A program made the position numbers and the translations under genes. Positions 1 through 14,100 of a stretch of DNA of 64,000 nucleotides are shown here, piece after piece. Position 1 is the stretch's first letter, and each line of letters begins with the position of its first letter. Under the pieces are notes generated by a model. That model was not told the origin of the DNA and did not search any database. It saw only the letters and a program-made list of their open reading frames with translations. Source of the stretch: Apostichopus japonicus (lineage: Eukaryota; Echinodermata; Holothuroidea; Aspidochirotida; Stichopodidae). Location of the stretch: contig NC_092582.1 in assembly GCF_037975245.1 (NCBI RefSeq), positions 6,178,001 to 6,242,000 of the forward strand, given 5' to 3'.

Positions 1-911
1 TAACTTCACAAGCACTCCTTCCCAAAATTTGGCTGGCTGCTTACATACCTCAGGCTCAAAGACTTCTAAGAATCGGCAAGTGCTGATTGGCTATAGGGCT
101 CTCATGCTTACAGTTCAACAGTTAATAGCAACTCCCAATACTGCTTTAATTCCACTAACAGCCTCTGCAGAGCTTAACCACAAATCTAAACAAACACTGC
201 AGAGACTGGGAGACAAATTAAAGGAGCTTTGGAAAAAGGTGAAGGCTCAGATTTTTTTAAACAATGGGGATTAATTGTAATTAATTAACTTTTGACCAAA
301 AATTATTAGGCATCACCTGATTCATACACAATCCAACAATCATCAGTTCAACTTTGAATATGATCCATCAAAATCTTGAGGAGATTGAGATATTTGAAAA
401 TATTACAAAGAATGACCCCCGATGACCCCCTAAATGACATTTGACCTTAATGTTCCGAACACCCCTCGTAACCCTCATCCCGAGGAACGTTGTGACCAAG
501 TTTCATTATAACTGGCCATACACTGTACGAACGGAAGCAATTTGAAAATATAGGGCCGGGGCCCGGGCCACAAAAGACCCCTAGTTGATCTTTGATCTCA
601 AATTCATGAACACCCTGAAGGTAAAACTTCCATAGTACTAACGTGACAAACCCTCAACATTGTACCATGGAATCTGTAGGAGAAGCATTTTGCGTATTTC
701 CACAAAATGGCCCATTACGGCCCACAGGTGACCTTTGACCCCAAATTTTGGACCATCTCTGATGGCCCTATACCCAATGGTCCTTGTGTCCAAGTTTCAT
801 GAAATTCCATCAAACACTGTGCGAGTGGGAGCGGTTTTACCACTTGTTGACGGATAGAGTGATAGACGCCGCACTGTAACAATAGCTCACACCAGCATGC
901 TGGTATGAGCT
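1..911 (+). repeat. Interspersed repeat copy A, with palindromic end and ORF tail
   Basis: This stretch is a near-identical inverted match to 24850-25755. Its right end is a nearly perfect palindrome (884-911, core ACCAGCATGCTGGT). At 2-274 an open frame on the plus strand runs to a stop; the last 60 or so residues match the frame of the other copy with only a few changes (shared words LTVQQLI, ASAELNHK, GDKLKELW). About 600 bases of non-coding sequence follow, including a TGACCTTTGACCC site at 729-741. The window begins inside the repeat, so its full length is unknown. I do not recognise the family; a transposon protein C-terminus followed by a 3' tail is the simplest reading. Confidence 0.8.
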
Positions 912-994
912 AAAAATTGAATACCATGATAACATCAGGTCAGACATCAGAGGTCCCTCACAGAGGTCCCTTACAAAGACCATTTATCACTCAC

Positions 995-3900
995 CTTCTG
1001 AAGTTGATTTGTGGAAGAGTTAACACTCAGCAGATTCCTTTCCAATTCAGCTACTCTTTGCCTGGAAGCTTTTAACCGACTTGAAAGATTGTCAGCCTCT
1101 TCTGAGTTAGAGAGAAAGAAGTAAATACAAGGAACAAAATTAACAGCTTTTCAATATGGATCCAAGAGGCAAACAAAGTTTGAAACAAACCTTTCATGTT
1201 CGTTATATTAGACTACATTTATGATGAGCACATTTCTCTTTGACATGAGCCAACATTTTCAAGACGTACCTCACCATTGTTGAGTATGATATCTATCTGT
1301 GCCCAAAGAGAGTGTAGGATCACAAGTTTAGTGTCTGTTTTTCTGTGTTTATTATGAAACCTACAATCAGACTCTAACCCTCTCTTTGATTTATAAACCT
1401 CACATACTCATGCTAACATATCATTATATTTTAAACTGCTAGTTGGTTCACTGTTAAAATAACAAAACTATATTCCACTTCTAAACACTTTCACGTAAGT
1501 AATACTTTAAACTCCTTATAAACACTACAAAATATTTATTCCACCCAAAAAGTTTGCAACTGTCTTCTAACTAGCCTTACCAGATAAAGTAATAACATTT
1601 GCCCCAAGTCTCATATGCAAATAAGGCTTGGAACCCTTACTGTGATCACAGTGTTGGCTAGAATAACTGTTGACTATCATTGAGAAGAAGACAGAGCTTT
1701 CCACGAGATCCCAAATATCTTATCTGACATTAATGCAACAAAGAAAAGAATACAATTTGTGCTAAAGTGTCTTTGTGTGACAGATGCCATCACCTCCTTT
1801 GATTTCACATCCCACTGGAAGCTACCAGTATTTCTCATTTTTAAATTGTAAGGAATTACACCAACAAAATCTGTTGAATAATCCTCACCTGCTTTCTGTT
1901 TCAAGTGCCCTCGAGCCTGGGATGCCAAACTCTGCAGCTCTGACTTTTCAGAGACTAGGATGCCTATAGTTTGAATGTGAACTTGTAACTGCTCCTTCAG
2001 AGCACTCTGCTCTTTGAACGTTCGCTTATCAAAGTCTTGCCTTTCCTGAAAGGAAAAAATTGAGGGGGAAACTTCAGGTTGTAGCTCCATCAGATAAAAG
2101 GTTAAAACATGACGGTGATGTCATTGAGGAGAATTCATAATCACATATGTAGAAATGTTCACATGAAGTCTACAATTCGGTGTGTTTATTTAACCAATAC
2201 ATATCTTGCAGTATGAAGAGCACTATAAGAACAGAACAAACCCATACATACAAATCATTAGAGACTAAGGATTAAAAATGATGTAATATTTAATTGATAC
2301 CTAGAAATAGTAATGCAGATGAAATTCTCATAGATCATTTCAAAGATGAATCACATACATAAAATAAAAAATAAAAAAGCAAACAAATTGAAAAAAAAAT
2401 GGAATGAATAAATCAATAAAACCTTGTTAAATTTTCATAGACTAGTTTGCATTTATCTCCCTTCCAGGGATTTGTTTTTTACTTGTTTTGAGATTATTAC
2501 CTTTTCCAGCTGATCCTGGAGTTTCTTACAATGGTTTTTCTGTGAAAATAAAAAATTAAAGTGTTGAAAATTAAAATGCAAAGGTTATCTGAGTAGTTCT
2601 GTTCTACCTGGGCTCAGATTATGAAGAATCTGGCAAAGTGTAATGACTAATTAGAAACATAAAGCTCACATGGAATAGTACTCAGTGCTCATTAGATCTA
2701 TATTAACCGAGAATATTTTCCATAAATGATAAAACTTTGTCATTTTATGGTTTCTTTTTCATAAAACTTTACCAGTTCTTCGATCTGAATCAGGAGATCT
2801 CTGTTGGAATGAGCATGTTGGTCCACCTCCGCAGCGAGTTCTTGATTCCGTACCTGAAAGGAAGAGGATATTTGCTGAAAGAAGGAATCCGTAAACTGAT
2901 ACTCTTAATACTACAGTATGATCTTTTAAAATTTCAAAGAAAAAGAAAATTGTTAAAAGTTTTATCTGAAGAGATATTTTGAGTGGATCATGGATGTTAA
3001 CAGGAAAAACTATCTTTTCACTCCCTTCAAAACCCTCAATTAAGTTTTGTAGGGTTTATCAATACTCTACCAACAAATAGTATGCTCTTGTTTCCGTAGG
3101 AACTTGAAAGTGGCAGTATATAGAGGGTTTATATCAACAAACATGTGCAAGCCTACTTCATAATAATTACACTTTTCAGTTTTTTTTAATTTCTTGGGAA
3201 GTACAGTAGTGTAATATCCTACAATAATTTGTAACCTGTAATCAATTCTTGCAAGCTATTACATAACTGACATATTTTTTAAACAAAAACACAATGTTAC
3301 ATTAATAGATATATGCTTTGCTAACGATTTGCCATAGACCAGACAAGGTAATTTCTAGGGTTGGGCGATATATCGAAAATTATTATTATCGCGATAATTT
3401 TTTTTCAAGACGATATTTTTTGAGGATTGAACAAATGACGATAATTTCTTGTGAAAGAAATTTGAAATAAGTGTGGATAAAAATGCGATTATCCTTTCTC
3501 CGTTTTATGTGTAAATGTTTATTCTAGCATTCCATGGTTAAGAAAGTTGAAACAAAATAAAGTTTATCAGCTTCATTTACTGACTTTTGAACTTCGTAAA
3601 AAACCCGTCCTTTACAACATTAACTGTATAGAGAAAAAAACCTCGAAAATCAGTAGAGAAATTACCAAATGTGCACGAACATTAAGTTGGTACACCATTC
3701 AAATTTTACGAAAGATCGAGCAAAATACTTTCGAAAAATTCACGCGAAACTGGCATATCGTGCTAAATGCAACAAATGTCATGTAAACAAGGCTCTAGTA
3801 CACCCATTTATGAATAAACCATACGACCACATCTGCTGTTAAGCGGGGGAAAGAGAAAGTATTTTCTAGAATTTCCACAAAAAAAGGAAAAATAAATATC

Positions 3901-6900
3901 CTACCATAGTTAGGAGTATAGTACATAGCCTAACCACTTCGTTGGTTACGAATCTCACGTAAAACCAAAAACACAACTAATTGTATTTTGCGAAGTTGAT
4001 GTTTTCTACAAGGACATGGAAACAATATTTAGCATTTAGTTAATCATGCCAAATGGCCTAAAACATGGGATTGCAAGATATACTTTCATAAAGATGGCCA
4101 TACTGTAGCTACTGGGGCCTTGATATCGTGCTGTCTGTATGGTATAGACTGTGCCTCGTGTATCATGGGGAACATATTGTTTTGTTCATGCGGATGAGTC
4201 GGTTGGCTTGAGGTGTGTTTTTACCTCCATGGTTTTACCTACCTTAATGTTACGGGGATATAAATTTTTTAAACGTCTAAAATAATATTTCGCATAACTT
4301 TACAGATCCTTTACTGACTGACCTAATTAATTCTAGAGTGGAGTCAAAATAGTTTACTCCATAAAAAGTTTTTTGGAAACGTGCCAAAAATGTTAACAAA
4401 CAGGTGTTGGGGGGGGGGGGTTGTTTGGCAATTTACCTGGGAAAATCCGCAGCACATGTACAGTAGCCTACCGTGATATTTAAGTAGGGGTAAACACTGC
4501 AAGTTAACTTGTAAACTGATGTACGTATAATGCACGCTGTTCATTGTTAGGCAGTCTAGAAACGGGGCTTTGTCGAACATAGTTTCTTTCATAATATCGT
4601 CAGTTTTGTAAGTTAAACTTTTTAAAGATTGTAAGACAGATTAAATCTCTTTTCATTTTATCACATAATATAGCTACTCTAACTTGTCATTTTCAAATTT
4701 TCATCAGTTTCGTGACAATTTATATTCAAAAAGTTGTTAGTATTTTGAATCCTCAACTGCGAGTTTGTTATCGCCAGACACGCAAAAATACTAAAATTTT
4801 CCAGGGCTTTCGCCCCTGGACCCCACACAAGGGGTTCCATCCCTTAACCCCACTGGGGCCCTAAGGCGGGCCCCTTGACCCCACGCCATTATGCTCGCAC
4901 GCAACAGGGGTTGGTGTGTTCGCTGCGCGAAAACACCGGTGGTAAATCGGCAGTTGTTTTTAGTGTGTTTGCGAACACACTAAAAACAACAAGGAAAAAT
5001 TATCGTAATTTTCTAAATATATTGCGATAATTTTTGAACTATTTATCGTGACGTTAAAAAGCAAATATCGCCCAACCCTAGTAATTTCACAAGTTAAAAT
5101 GGCATAAGGGCCAAGAAACAAACATATAAGAGATGACACTCATGGGGATGTTAAATACAGTAGGGGTGGGAGTCCTTTTTTCCAAGACCAAAAACTTGCA
5201 TAACTTTGCTTTATGAAATGCTGTCATTACTTATTATGATAACAACATGACAACTGATGCCAAACAAAGATAGGAGGCTATTGGGTAAGTACACAATGTG
5301 ATTGACCCACGTCAGAATCTGTAGACTTACCTCAAGTTCCTTTACATTGGAACCTCCATAATCAATGCCATCTGTGCCATTAACAAGAGGTGTCTAAGAG
5401 AAAGAAAAAAAAAGAAAAAGAAGGGTGGCATATTAATCAACTTTTTATTGCATAGACTTCCAGAGCACCTTCCAGAAGACTAACAAATTTTTTGCTCAGC
5501 AAGTCAGTGCATTCTGAGCAGTTATTAAATTTCAGCTGATGTTGAATTTATTTTTATGGAAAGTTGCCACAAGCTGTAGCTGTTTTAAGACCCCCCCCCC
5601 TAACAAAATAGTAATAGTTGACTGTCAATCTATAAAACAATAACACTTTAAAATCAAATTATCTGGTCACACCTTTCACTCCCATGTTTAATTTACAAAA
5701 TCTTTGAAAACCTTTTTCTTTCTCGCAATTTGTGATACAAATATGTACCTCTTCTTCATCCCACTACAATGATTAGCCTAAACTGTGATGAAAGAATATA
5801 GTTTAACTAAACAATAAAGCAGACATCAATAAAACATCATACAAGTCTGTCCCTGAAATTATATACAAAGTTATAATAACATACTGCAAAATTGTAACTC
5901 TTGCATTTTTCTGCACACACACACACAAAGAATTTCAATCCACACCTGCTTAAACACCTGCCATAATGGGATATTTCACTATCTGAATTGCTCATGGAAA
6001 TCTAAATGCTACAAAATAATGTGTACCTTGGACAAAATCAGAGCTTGATGACATTATTATGAATTAATTACGCAACTGTTCACTTTGCTATGCTCATTAC
6101 CAATGGTAACAAACCTAAGTTTGGACGGATCAGGGAATAATTTAGTGTTGAAAGTTTGTGTCACAGTTTTAAAGGTTCTGAAATTAATTAAGTGTACAAA
6201 AAACTGCTATATCCAATCCATGGACATTGTATTGCAATTGGACCATTATCCATAGCATTATGTGATGCGATACCTGATCAATAAAGTATTCTCTGTAAAT
6301 GTGCCTCTACAGCTCATCTCCTATGCTAACCTTTTACTTTCATAAATTACGCACATAATTTTGTTATGGTTTTGTGACGTCGCAAAACTGATGTCATTTG
6401 CCGCACTAGCATGAAACACTCAAATCCTTCCAAAACCACATCGTTCTATTTTGGATTCCATAGTGTAAATAGAGTAAGATCTCTGATGGTTACCTCATTC
6501 ATAAGTCCATTCAACTGTCTGGAGAGCTGTCTCAGGCTTTCGGCAGATGAAAGCGGTCTATCAGAAAGAAGAGTATCAATTCATGATGTACAGTAGACAT
6601 ATTTGCTAGTTTTGTTAGCTAAATTTCTTTCATAATTTCTTAATTATGGGTCGTTTTCTGGGTGGTATGCAATGAATGCAACACCACATATTGTAGTGTT
6701 ACCAAACTATTTTATTGTCACCTGTTTTCTTAATTTTTTGGTACATATTGATGATAGCTCTTCTGCTAGCGATAAATAATAGACAGCTATGATCACATTC
6801 TAAATAATCTTCCAGAATTTACAACACTCAAAAAATTAAAATTTCATCCCTTTTCTGTCATTGAAGAAGCAACTAGCTTTCTGCTAATGTATACCTTTCA

Positions 6901-9900
6901 TAGGTATTACATAGTGTATGACATATAATTGATCTTACAATAGAATCCAGTCAACTGTGGCACACAATTGGTATAATATGTCTAACAAAAAAAAAACAAC
7001 TGGTATATTATTAATTATACAACACCTAATTATATTCCGGCCATTTGATTGGTCAATTGCTCGTCGATTGCATGCAAAATCCGCTCTATTGCAGGCTATG
7101 ATGATAGAACCATGTGTTATACTTTTTTGATGGCACTTTTTTCAATGGTAAGAGAGCAGAGAAACCTGTCTGTTTAAAACAATCTGTTGCATGAGTGCAT
7201 TTTACATCCAATTATATCCAAATTTGAAGGTGTTGTATAAAACAAATAATGGTTTCCATTCGTGCAATAGTGCAAATATTTCATTCGTTGAATGATGTAA
7301 TTTGTTCCATTCAACTCGGCTGTGCCTCGTTGAATGGAACATTCCATCTTTCTTCTCATGAAATATTTACTCATACTCATAACCATTCATTATTTGTATC
7401 ATATCCAATGGGTGTCCATTCGGTGTGTACTAACTTAATTAGGTTGTAACTGATGAGTTGCAGCATGATACAATGAGATCTAAGATTCATACAAACCTTG
7501 AGCCAGAATTGTGTGACTTCTCATTTGGTCCTTTTGGGGTATCAGTTATTTTCTGAAAACAAATAAATAAAAAGACAAAAATCAGTGAGGCATGACTGGC
7601 AAGTGGACTAAGGAATTAAACATGTATGGGATACTAGAGGCAAACTCTATGGTTCAGCTGGTTTGCAGTTTCATTCAGAGGTATCTGCAGTTACCTGACA
7701 TAAACTATTAGTGAATCAGTTATTACTGAAGTGTAACTCCTGTCATAATATACCTCCTTACTGCACATCACATACCCATACTTTCTAACTTAACCATACA
7801 GAAGAATAACTCCAAGTAACAATGACCATCAGAGAGGCCACAACAATGCCAAGCAAGAAGTTAAATAACCTCTCCATTGAAGAAATGAAACGCTCGCTGT
7901 GATAACAGTTTATGTAATATTTACTGCCTCCTCTCAGTTAGTATCGCAGACAAACCTTCCACTATTGCTAAAGCCATGTCTTAAAGACAAAACTCACTTG
8001 TGGAGGATTTTGGCTGTTCGGCCCATTCGGCCTTCCATTCACAGATACTTTTGATGGATTTACTGACTTATTTCCTTTCGCATTCTTCCCAGCCTTAAGA
8101 GCAGCTGGAGCACTTGATGGGGTTTTCTTCTGTTGAAATTTCTGCAGCTGTGGATTTTTGGAAAGATGAAACAGTTTTAATTGTTAATTAATGAATTTGA
8201 CTACAATCACTATGTGAAAGACTTAAGATGGGTCTACCGTGGATCAAATTCCGTTTTGACCTTGTTCAATGCATACAAACCAAATTTGCATGTTTACCAT
8301 ATGTAACTCAAGAATGTTTGGAAGGTAAACTTGCATGCACTGAGAGCTGTTTCAGTGGGTTGACAAAGCTTCAGTACAAGAAGCGCCTCACAGATCCTCA
8401 CACATTTGCTGGAGTTGCTTTTAAAAGTGTTACTTAACATAAAGAATGCAAAAAATGGATGGCAATGTTCTTACTTTTATTACAGTTAACCTGAACAGAA
8501 AGATTTGTTCAGGTTATATGAGGCAAAAAGAATAAAAGTGCACTGTGCATTCAATGACTAAAAAATTAAAATTTGCAACCTCTTAAGACAAAATCCTACA
8601 TGAATCTTTTGTTCATAGTTCAAATAATGGTGTACTGATGTCCAGTCCTACACAGGCTTAAATTTTTGTAAAATCTGATCAAACCAAGATCAATAATAGT
8701 GTTGCTACAATAATCGTTTTCAATATCGGTATCGGCCCATATTTGCAATATCGGCAGCATATCGGTATCGGTAAAATTTTGCCTAATTGCAGATAACAGC
8801 AAACTGATATAGAACTTTATTTTTCACAGCAGAGCTACTTCTTTATACTTGCAATGATTTGTTAATCTGCCCAAGACGATCCACTTCTTTAGCGTCAGTT
8901 TAAGTCAGATTCATTTTCGATTAATATCCATGGAAACCTGACCCTTCGTAACTTCTAAAAACACGTCTAAGGCGCGCAAATATAACCAATGACCTTCGTG
9001 AACCTTGGCCTACACACAGCATTAGTGCAGCATATATACACTGTACTAACCATTCATTTTCTCGAAGGCCTCCGTGAAAACCTTGAACATGATGCATAAT
9101 CGCACAGTTCAGTACAGCTTGCTAGCTCTTCGGATCGTGCATGCATGGGGCACGCCCAACCGTGACTGTTAGTCAAAATCTGAATATTCATTTTGAAAGT
9201 TGCTTGTTACATTACTATTGTTACCCCAGTCTAAATGAAACGTTCCAACAGATTGTACTGACCAATCGCCATTCATCTTACGTTGAAGTAGACTACGTCA
9301 CACAACAGTATTTCTATACGTCTGGGGCTCGACTTTTCCACTAACCATTGTTTACCTCTGTTTGAGGTGTGTTGAAAAATGTGAGCTGTCACATGTCCCC
9401 GAATGGCGGGTTTTCCCAGGGGCTCGCTAATAAATTCACCTGTTGTTCCAGGAATGTGCGCAATTGGTATTCCGTTGTAGAAGCCAAGATTAATACATTA
9501 CATATAGTGTTTAGAAGAAGGATGTTGTACTTATTCTTTGAACTTGTGTGGTAGGTAGTTTCACGGTTGAATACCATCGATGCTTCACTTAGTAGTCTTG
9601 CTGAATGTTCCAGTTTGATATTTGAAACGTAGCCTGCAACTGTCATTTATAATTTATTATAACTTTTACATTGTGATCGACAGTTCGTAACCTAATTAAG
9701 ATGCAATTTTGCAAGCATACGTTAACACTGTAGCTACTGTAGCTACATTTACTGCGTCCATTTTATTATCTTGTGCAACGCTGCAGTGAAAAAGATTCCG
9801 GTTGGATTTCAATTACCATTCTCTTTTTCAAAACCAGGAAAAAGTCATTCTTTTCAACTTAGGACAAAAGGAAAACAAAACACCATATTTTGTTGTTTAC

Positions 9901-11157
9901 TTGAAGATTTATTTGTGAATGTATGCTTGACTAAAAGTACGATTTTGCCTTTATCTTGTCTGTTAAAAAATATCGGTATCGTATCGGTATCGGACCGATA
10001 TTGGGATGATAATATCGGATATTGACCGATATTGGTGATATCGGCGCAACACTAATCAATAAAATCAAGATCCAGCCTACTGTACATAGAGGGATGGGTA
10101 ACTCAGTCTCAAAGGATGAGTAATTTGTAAAACACTAATTTGTGGTGGTCAAAATCTCACCGAATCTGAGAGAATTAATATTGTAATTACCATACACTCA
10201 GCACAAAAAAAAATTAATGTTCTCTGTATTTCAAGTTTAACTCAATTGTAGATAGATTTTTAAAAACTGCAAATGGTAACGTTTGCAATGATATGATGCT
10301 AAAATATTTCAATAAACTTCAATATGATTTGTAATCCAAACTACTGCACAACTGTTCCTTGTAATTTATATGATTATTCCAATCCACAAGGGATAATTTT
10401 TTCGGAAGCTTGAATGGAAGAAAAATAAAATATAAAATAATGGGATTTCAAGCTAATTGCAGCAAACAACTTGCCACTATGCAGGCCTTTGGTTCTTGTT
10501 ATTTCGGCCATTCGTTCCTACTAATTACCTATCTTCAGATGTTTTGTAGGCCCTATTGTCAATCTTTCATGAAATGTCAACAAAAAAATCAGAAACTGTG
10601 GCTAACAATGTTTACCCATCCCACTGAGCACTGTACATTTGTAAGTTGTACTGAGTGTAACTGACATTATTTAGGACTCACTAAGTTGAAGGAAAGCCTA
10701 AATACGAGGCCTAATACTAGTAATAGTATAGTTAGAAATAAATCACAGAGCAAAATATGAGAACTCACCATTGCGATTGTCGTCTAAATGAGTATGTGTG
10801 CTCTTAGTATCCTACTGGATACTACAAACCATTACTCAGTTAGTCACACTGGCAACAATGTCAGTCAATACTTTATTACTAGGGTAGCCTCTAGGCTATA
10901 TTGAGTTAGAGCACCAAACGTACTGAACGCAATAGGCGTAACAGTAACGTTAGGCTCACCGTAAATTTTCGTCGAACATTCAATGGTAATGGTAGAATTG
11001 GTGACGTAAATTTCATTACATCAGATTGAAATATCGCAACGAGTCTCACTTCAAGAACTGCAATCACAGATTTATTTTACCCTTGTATCAATTAATGATG
11101 AGTACCCACCTTTTTCCTGGCGGCTGCTAGTTTCTCTTGCCTACTAACGTCAGCCAT
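995..11157 (-). CDS. GOLGA2: Golgin subfamily A member 2 (GM130), 5' nine coding exons, partial
   Basis: GM130 is a coiled-coil matrix protein of the cis-Golgi; its N-terminus binds p115 (USO1) and its C-terminus binds GRASP65. Coding exons in transcript order: 11110-11157, 7998-8147, 7497-7552, 6494-6557, 5331-5393, 2773-2853, 2501-2539, 1889-2045, 995-1101. All have AG/GT borders and join in frame to 255 codons. The start [16 protein letters not shown] resembles the vertebrate p115-binding N-terminus. Exon 4 encodes [12 protein letters not shown] and exon 8 encodes [19 protein letters not shown], which nearly matches human GM130. Exon 9 continues the coiled coil ([14 protein letters not shown]). 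The C-terminal three quarters, including the GRASP65-binding end, lie left of the window. The human lysine-rich run after the N-terminus is weaker here ([10 protein letters not shown]). Introns hold several transposons. Identity is firm; small boundary errors are possible. Confidence 0.95.
3356..5080. mobile_element. Non-autonomous hAT-like element with GGGCGATAT termini
   Basis: The element starts TAGGGTTGGGCGATAT and ends ATATCGCCCAACCCTA, a clean terminal inverted repeat. It is flanked by an exact 8-bp duplication GTAATTTC (3348-3355 and 5081-5088), the hAT hallmark. It sits in the GOLGA2 intron between exons 5 and 6. No transposase frame is visible. Its interior (about 3625-3960 and 4340-4740) is clearly similar to the interior of the element at 15280-16725, although the termini differ. 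Confidence 0.92.
4795..4990. other. GC-rich patch with hairpins inside the hAT element
   Basis: In an otherwise very AT-rich element this block is GC-rich and carries short self-complementary words, for example AGGGCTTTCGCCCCT and a repeat of TAGTGTGTT/AACACACTA near 4960-4983. It contains no reading frame of note. It may be a small secondary insertion or a structured part of the element. Confidence 0.5.
7018..7450. mobile_element. Palindromic MITE-like element
   Basis: Imperfect inverted ends (TACAACACCTAATTA on the left, TAATTAGGTTGTA on the right) bound a region whose centre is a strong inverted repeat: GTTCCATTCAAC (7308-7319) and GTTGAATGGAAC (7329-7340). Further matching words, GCAAATATTTCATTC and ATGAAATATTT, lie on either side. 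Open frames on both strands are shadows of the palindrome. It lies in the GOLGA2 intron between exons 2 and 4. The family is not certain. Confidence 0.5.
8697..10054. mobile_element. Non-autonomous hAT-like element, TAGTGTTGC family, copy 1
   Basis: The element begins TAGTGTTGCTACAAT and ends GGCGCAACACTA, with an exact 8-bp duplication ATCAATAA at 8689-8696 and 10055-10062. Both subterminal regions are packed with ATATCGG/CCGATA words, a typical array of possible transposase-binding sites. It is in GOLGA2 intron 1. It is inverted relative to copy 2 (15280-16725); the outer parts match copy 2 but the middle (about 9100-9640) does not. No transposase was seen. Confidence 0.92.
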
Positions 11158-14100
11158 GTTACTAAAGTTTGTCCGCTTAGACACCAAAAAATTAATTAGC
11201 AATGCACATCTCGCCTTCGTGAGAAAGTACTGTAAAGAAGCACTTAATAAAGCATTGCAGTTTTAGCTAGCGGGCTATTAGAATAACCTTGTTTTAATAC
11301 CGACATAGCAAATGTGTAAAAAGGATTGCTCTTACTTCCAATTCTATCAGCAGTTAATAGTAACCCAATGTGAATCTTCTAAGAAACTTATATTTGTCTA
11401 CTTCGTGAAACAGGTTTACGACGATAAGTTTTTTCTACGTCTAGGTGGTCATAAAGACACGTAAACAGAATGATGTCGAAACAGCTGACGGTTTGCTAAC
11501 TTAGCTGTTACTTGTTAGCAACAGCGCTGCAGTCAAGTTTTGATGTCTGTTTGCCAGAACTGTATGTGATAAAGTGTGGGAATTTTTAACCTTGCAAATT
11601 ACCCTATATGTGTTGTTGAGGCAAGCTAGCTCCCTGGTCCCTGGTTTGTTTACTTTCCTTTCGTTCATAGTTGTCACCAAATTTTCTACATGCTCTAACA
11701 TGTATAGTGAACTTAGAAAATACTTCCGTTGCTGTATATCAAGTAAAAAATACTTGATAAAGAAAAGTTTTGATCCTCACTTGGAATTTAAGAAGAGTTT
11801 TCTTTGTGAAAGGTTGCCCAGCAGAATCAGTGGCGGCGGAACCGGGGGGGGGGGGGGGCTTGGGGGGGCTCAGCCCCCCAATGAAAAAGTTGAGGGGGCA
11901 AATGCATGATAAGCCCCCCCAATATTTACCAAGGCTCCGAAACGTGCATCTGCCCATTTTTCAATGCATACTTGTCGATCTGTCCGATGCACACGTATAC
12001 TATATAGGTGTAATAATTTTAGTAATTGCTAGGGGACCCTCGGCCCGTCCCCTGGCTATAGACCACACTGTCACCCCAAACGCGTCTTCACGCCCCGTGA
12101 AAAGTGGAAGCAGTGAGTGTGAGTACCAGTAAGCGTAACACAACTTCGTCTTAGGCCAATGACTTGCCTCATTTCAGCCAGTTCTCCAACATCCCCTTAC
12201 TTAGTGGCAGAGCGTCCATATATACAGTCAGGGGGCGGATGCCCCCCCCCCCGACAGACTCAAATGGACTGCTGGCGCCCTTTTCAGCTTTTCACTATAC
12301 TTTTTACTTATTCGCTATTATTGACTATTTTATTGCGCTCTCATATACCTATTGACATTTGTCATATTCTGTTGGTGTAATTTTCCGACAAAATGGCGAC
12401 GACACCTATTTATTCTCCGTTTATCTGCAAATTAGCAAGGCCCGGAAAGGGTCATTTCCTGCAATCTAGGGAGTATCTTTACTCAAAATTTTTCTCTACG
12501 CTCCGCGCCAACCTGTGGTGGCGCTCCGCTTAGATAGTGTCGAAAGCGCCCCTACAGACCATTCTTGCCCCCCCCCCACCAATACCCCTAGCTCTGCCAC
12601 TGCCCTTACTACACTCAAAAACGTCTTTGCGAGTACACTACGAGTATAATAGCTACTCTCTTAAAACACCATCGAATATACAAATTACAATGTTTTTACA
12701 GACTTTTACGTGCAATCTGAGAAATTGCAGACTTGAGACCCATATTTTAGGGCTAGGTATTCGCAGCATAAAACACACGGGAAGTGCCGTTTCCGGCCAT
12801 CTGGGGGTTTGAAATAACCCAAAATTTTCTTGTACGCTCCGCGCCAACTGATGGTGGCGCTCCGCTTAGATAGTCTCCACACATTAGCCCCCCCAATATT
12901 TTTTCCGTTCCGCCGCGCCTGAGCAGAATGATAGCCCCAGTTTCCAATCCATGAACCTAAGTTCAAGTCTGATAGCCTGTCAGTAAGTTATATAGCCATG
13001 ATTACTGACTCAAGGATTCTCGGCCCGCCATTAACTATTCATGCATGGTTACCATACGTCGATCGATCCGGATTCGGCCCGGACATGCCATGTATTTCAC
13101 ATGAGCGTGTGGGCATATTAACAGAAAAATGTCCAGGTTTCTATGCCTATAGTTCCGACAACGGTAACATTTATATGTGCATGTATGGAAAACTTTATCC
13201 TCGACCACGTTTGAGTTGGACACTGAATATAAGCTGGGGTCTACTGCTGGACTTGTTGTATTTTTGTAAAGTGTATGCTAAATTTAACCACTCTACCGTC
13301 AAATCTGTTATTATTTTCATGGAAGACCCTACAATATCATATCCTGGCACAAAGGAGGAGAAAAACCCCACCAATCCAGTCTCCATAAGTGGAGACAACT
13401 TGCCCTTCAGTTCCTAAGTCCCTTCTAGTTTTACTGGCTTTATCGTTATAACAATATCTGTAGGGTATCACTCAACACTTTTGGTATCATCCATTATCAT
13501 ATTGTCTTTATTATGCCCAAACTGTTTCAAAATAGTTATAGTATGTTCGTCATCTTTTCAAAGCCTTCCCGAAGCGGCTTCCGACATGACGGCGGTCGAA
13601 CATATATCATTACCATTCTATCTTCTATCACTTCTATACAGTTAATCATCGAATGTATGCATCGCGCTGTGACATCGACACAGATGCATAACAATGAACT
13701 ACAACTTTGGTTGAATTAAAAACTAAGAACAAACAGGTTAATTCGTCTGTTTGAGAAATACCAATCGTCTTAACGCAAAATCAATAGCCCAAGCCATTAT
13801 CAGCTGTCATATGGTCGGTAGGACATATCAGTTTAAAACTTCTATGCTCTACCGTCCTTGGAAAGTGACGAGTTTAGTGTGTAAGTCAATGGGAGCAATT
13901 ATTTGCGATACCTAAAGGGAAAAGAGAAGCTTGAACATAACACACAAACGGCGAGCCGTAATGTTTATCAACTTTCAAAGTCGCATGGGGGCTAGTTTTG
14001 CGAAGGTCCCTGGCCATGGTGGAGATGCAAAGAAAACATGTGTATTGGAGGTCAAGTCCTTAACTTTAGGCTAGATATTTGGTTGTCATTTCTCTATACA

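Noticed and set aside
4344-4592. Minus-strand ORF sharing [11 protein letters not shown] with one at 15889-16122
   Set aside because: The similarity comes from the shared interior of two non-autonomous hAT elements. Outside that block the frames diverge with gaps, so no protein constraint is visible.
7174-7449. Overlapping 66-70 codon ORFs on both strands
   Set aside because: They mirror each other because the region is a palindrome.
12998-13417. 139-codon plus-strand ORF upstream of SKIV2L
   Set aside because: No motif or family resemblance, no splice or promoter context of its own, and overlapping frames on the other strand. It is best explained as a chance frame in intergenic DNA.
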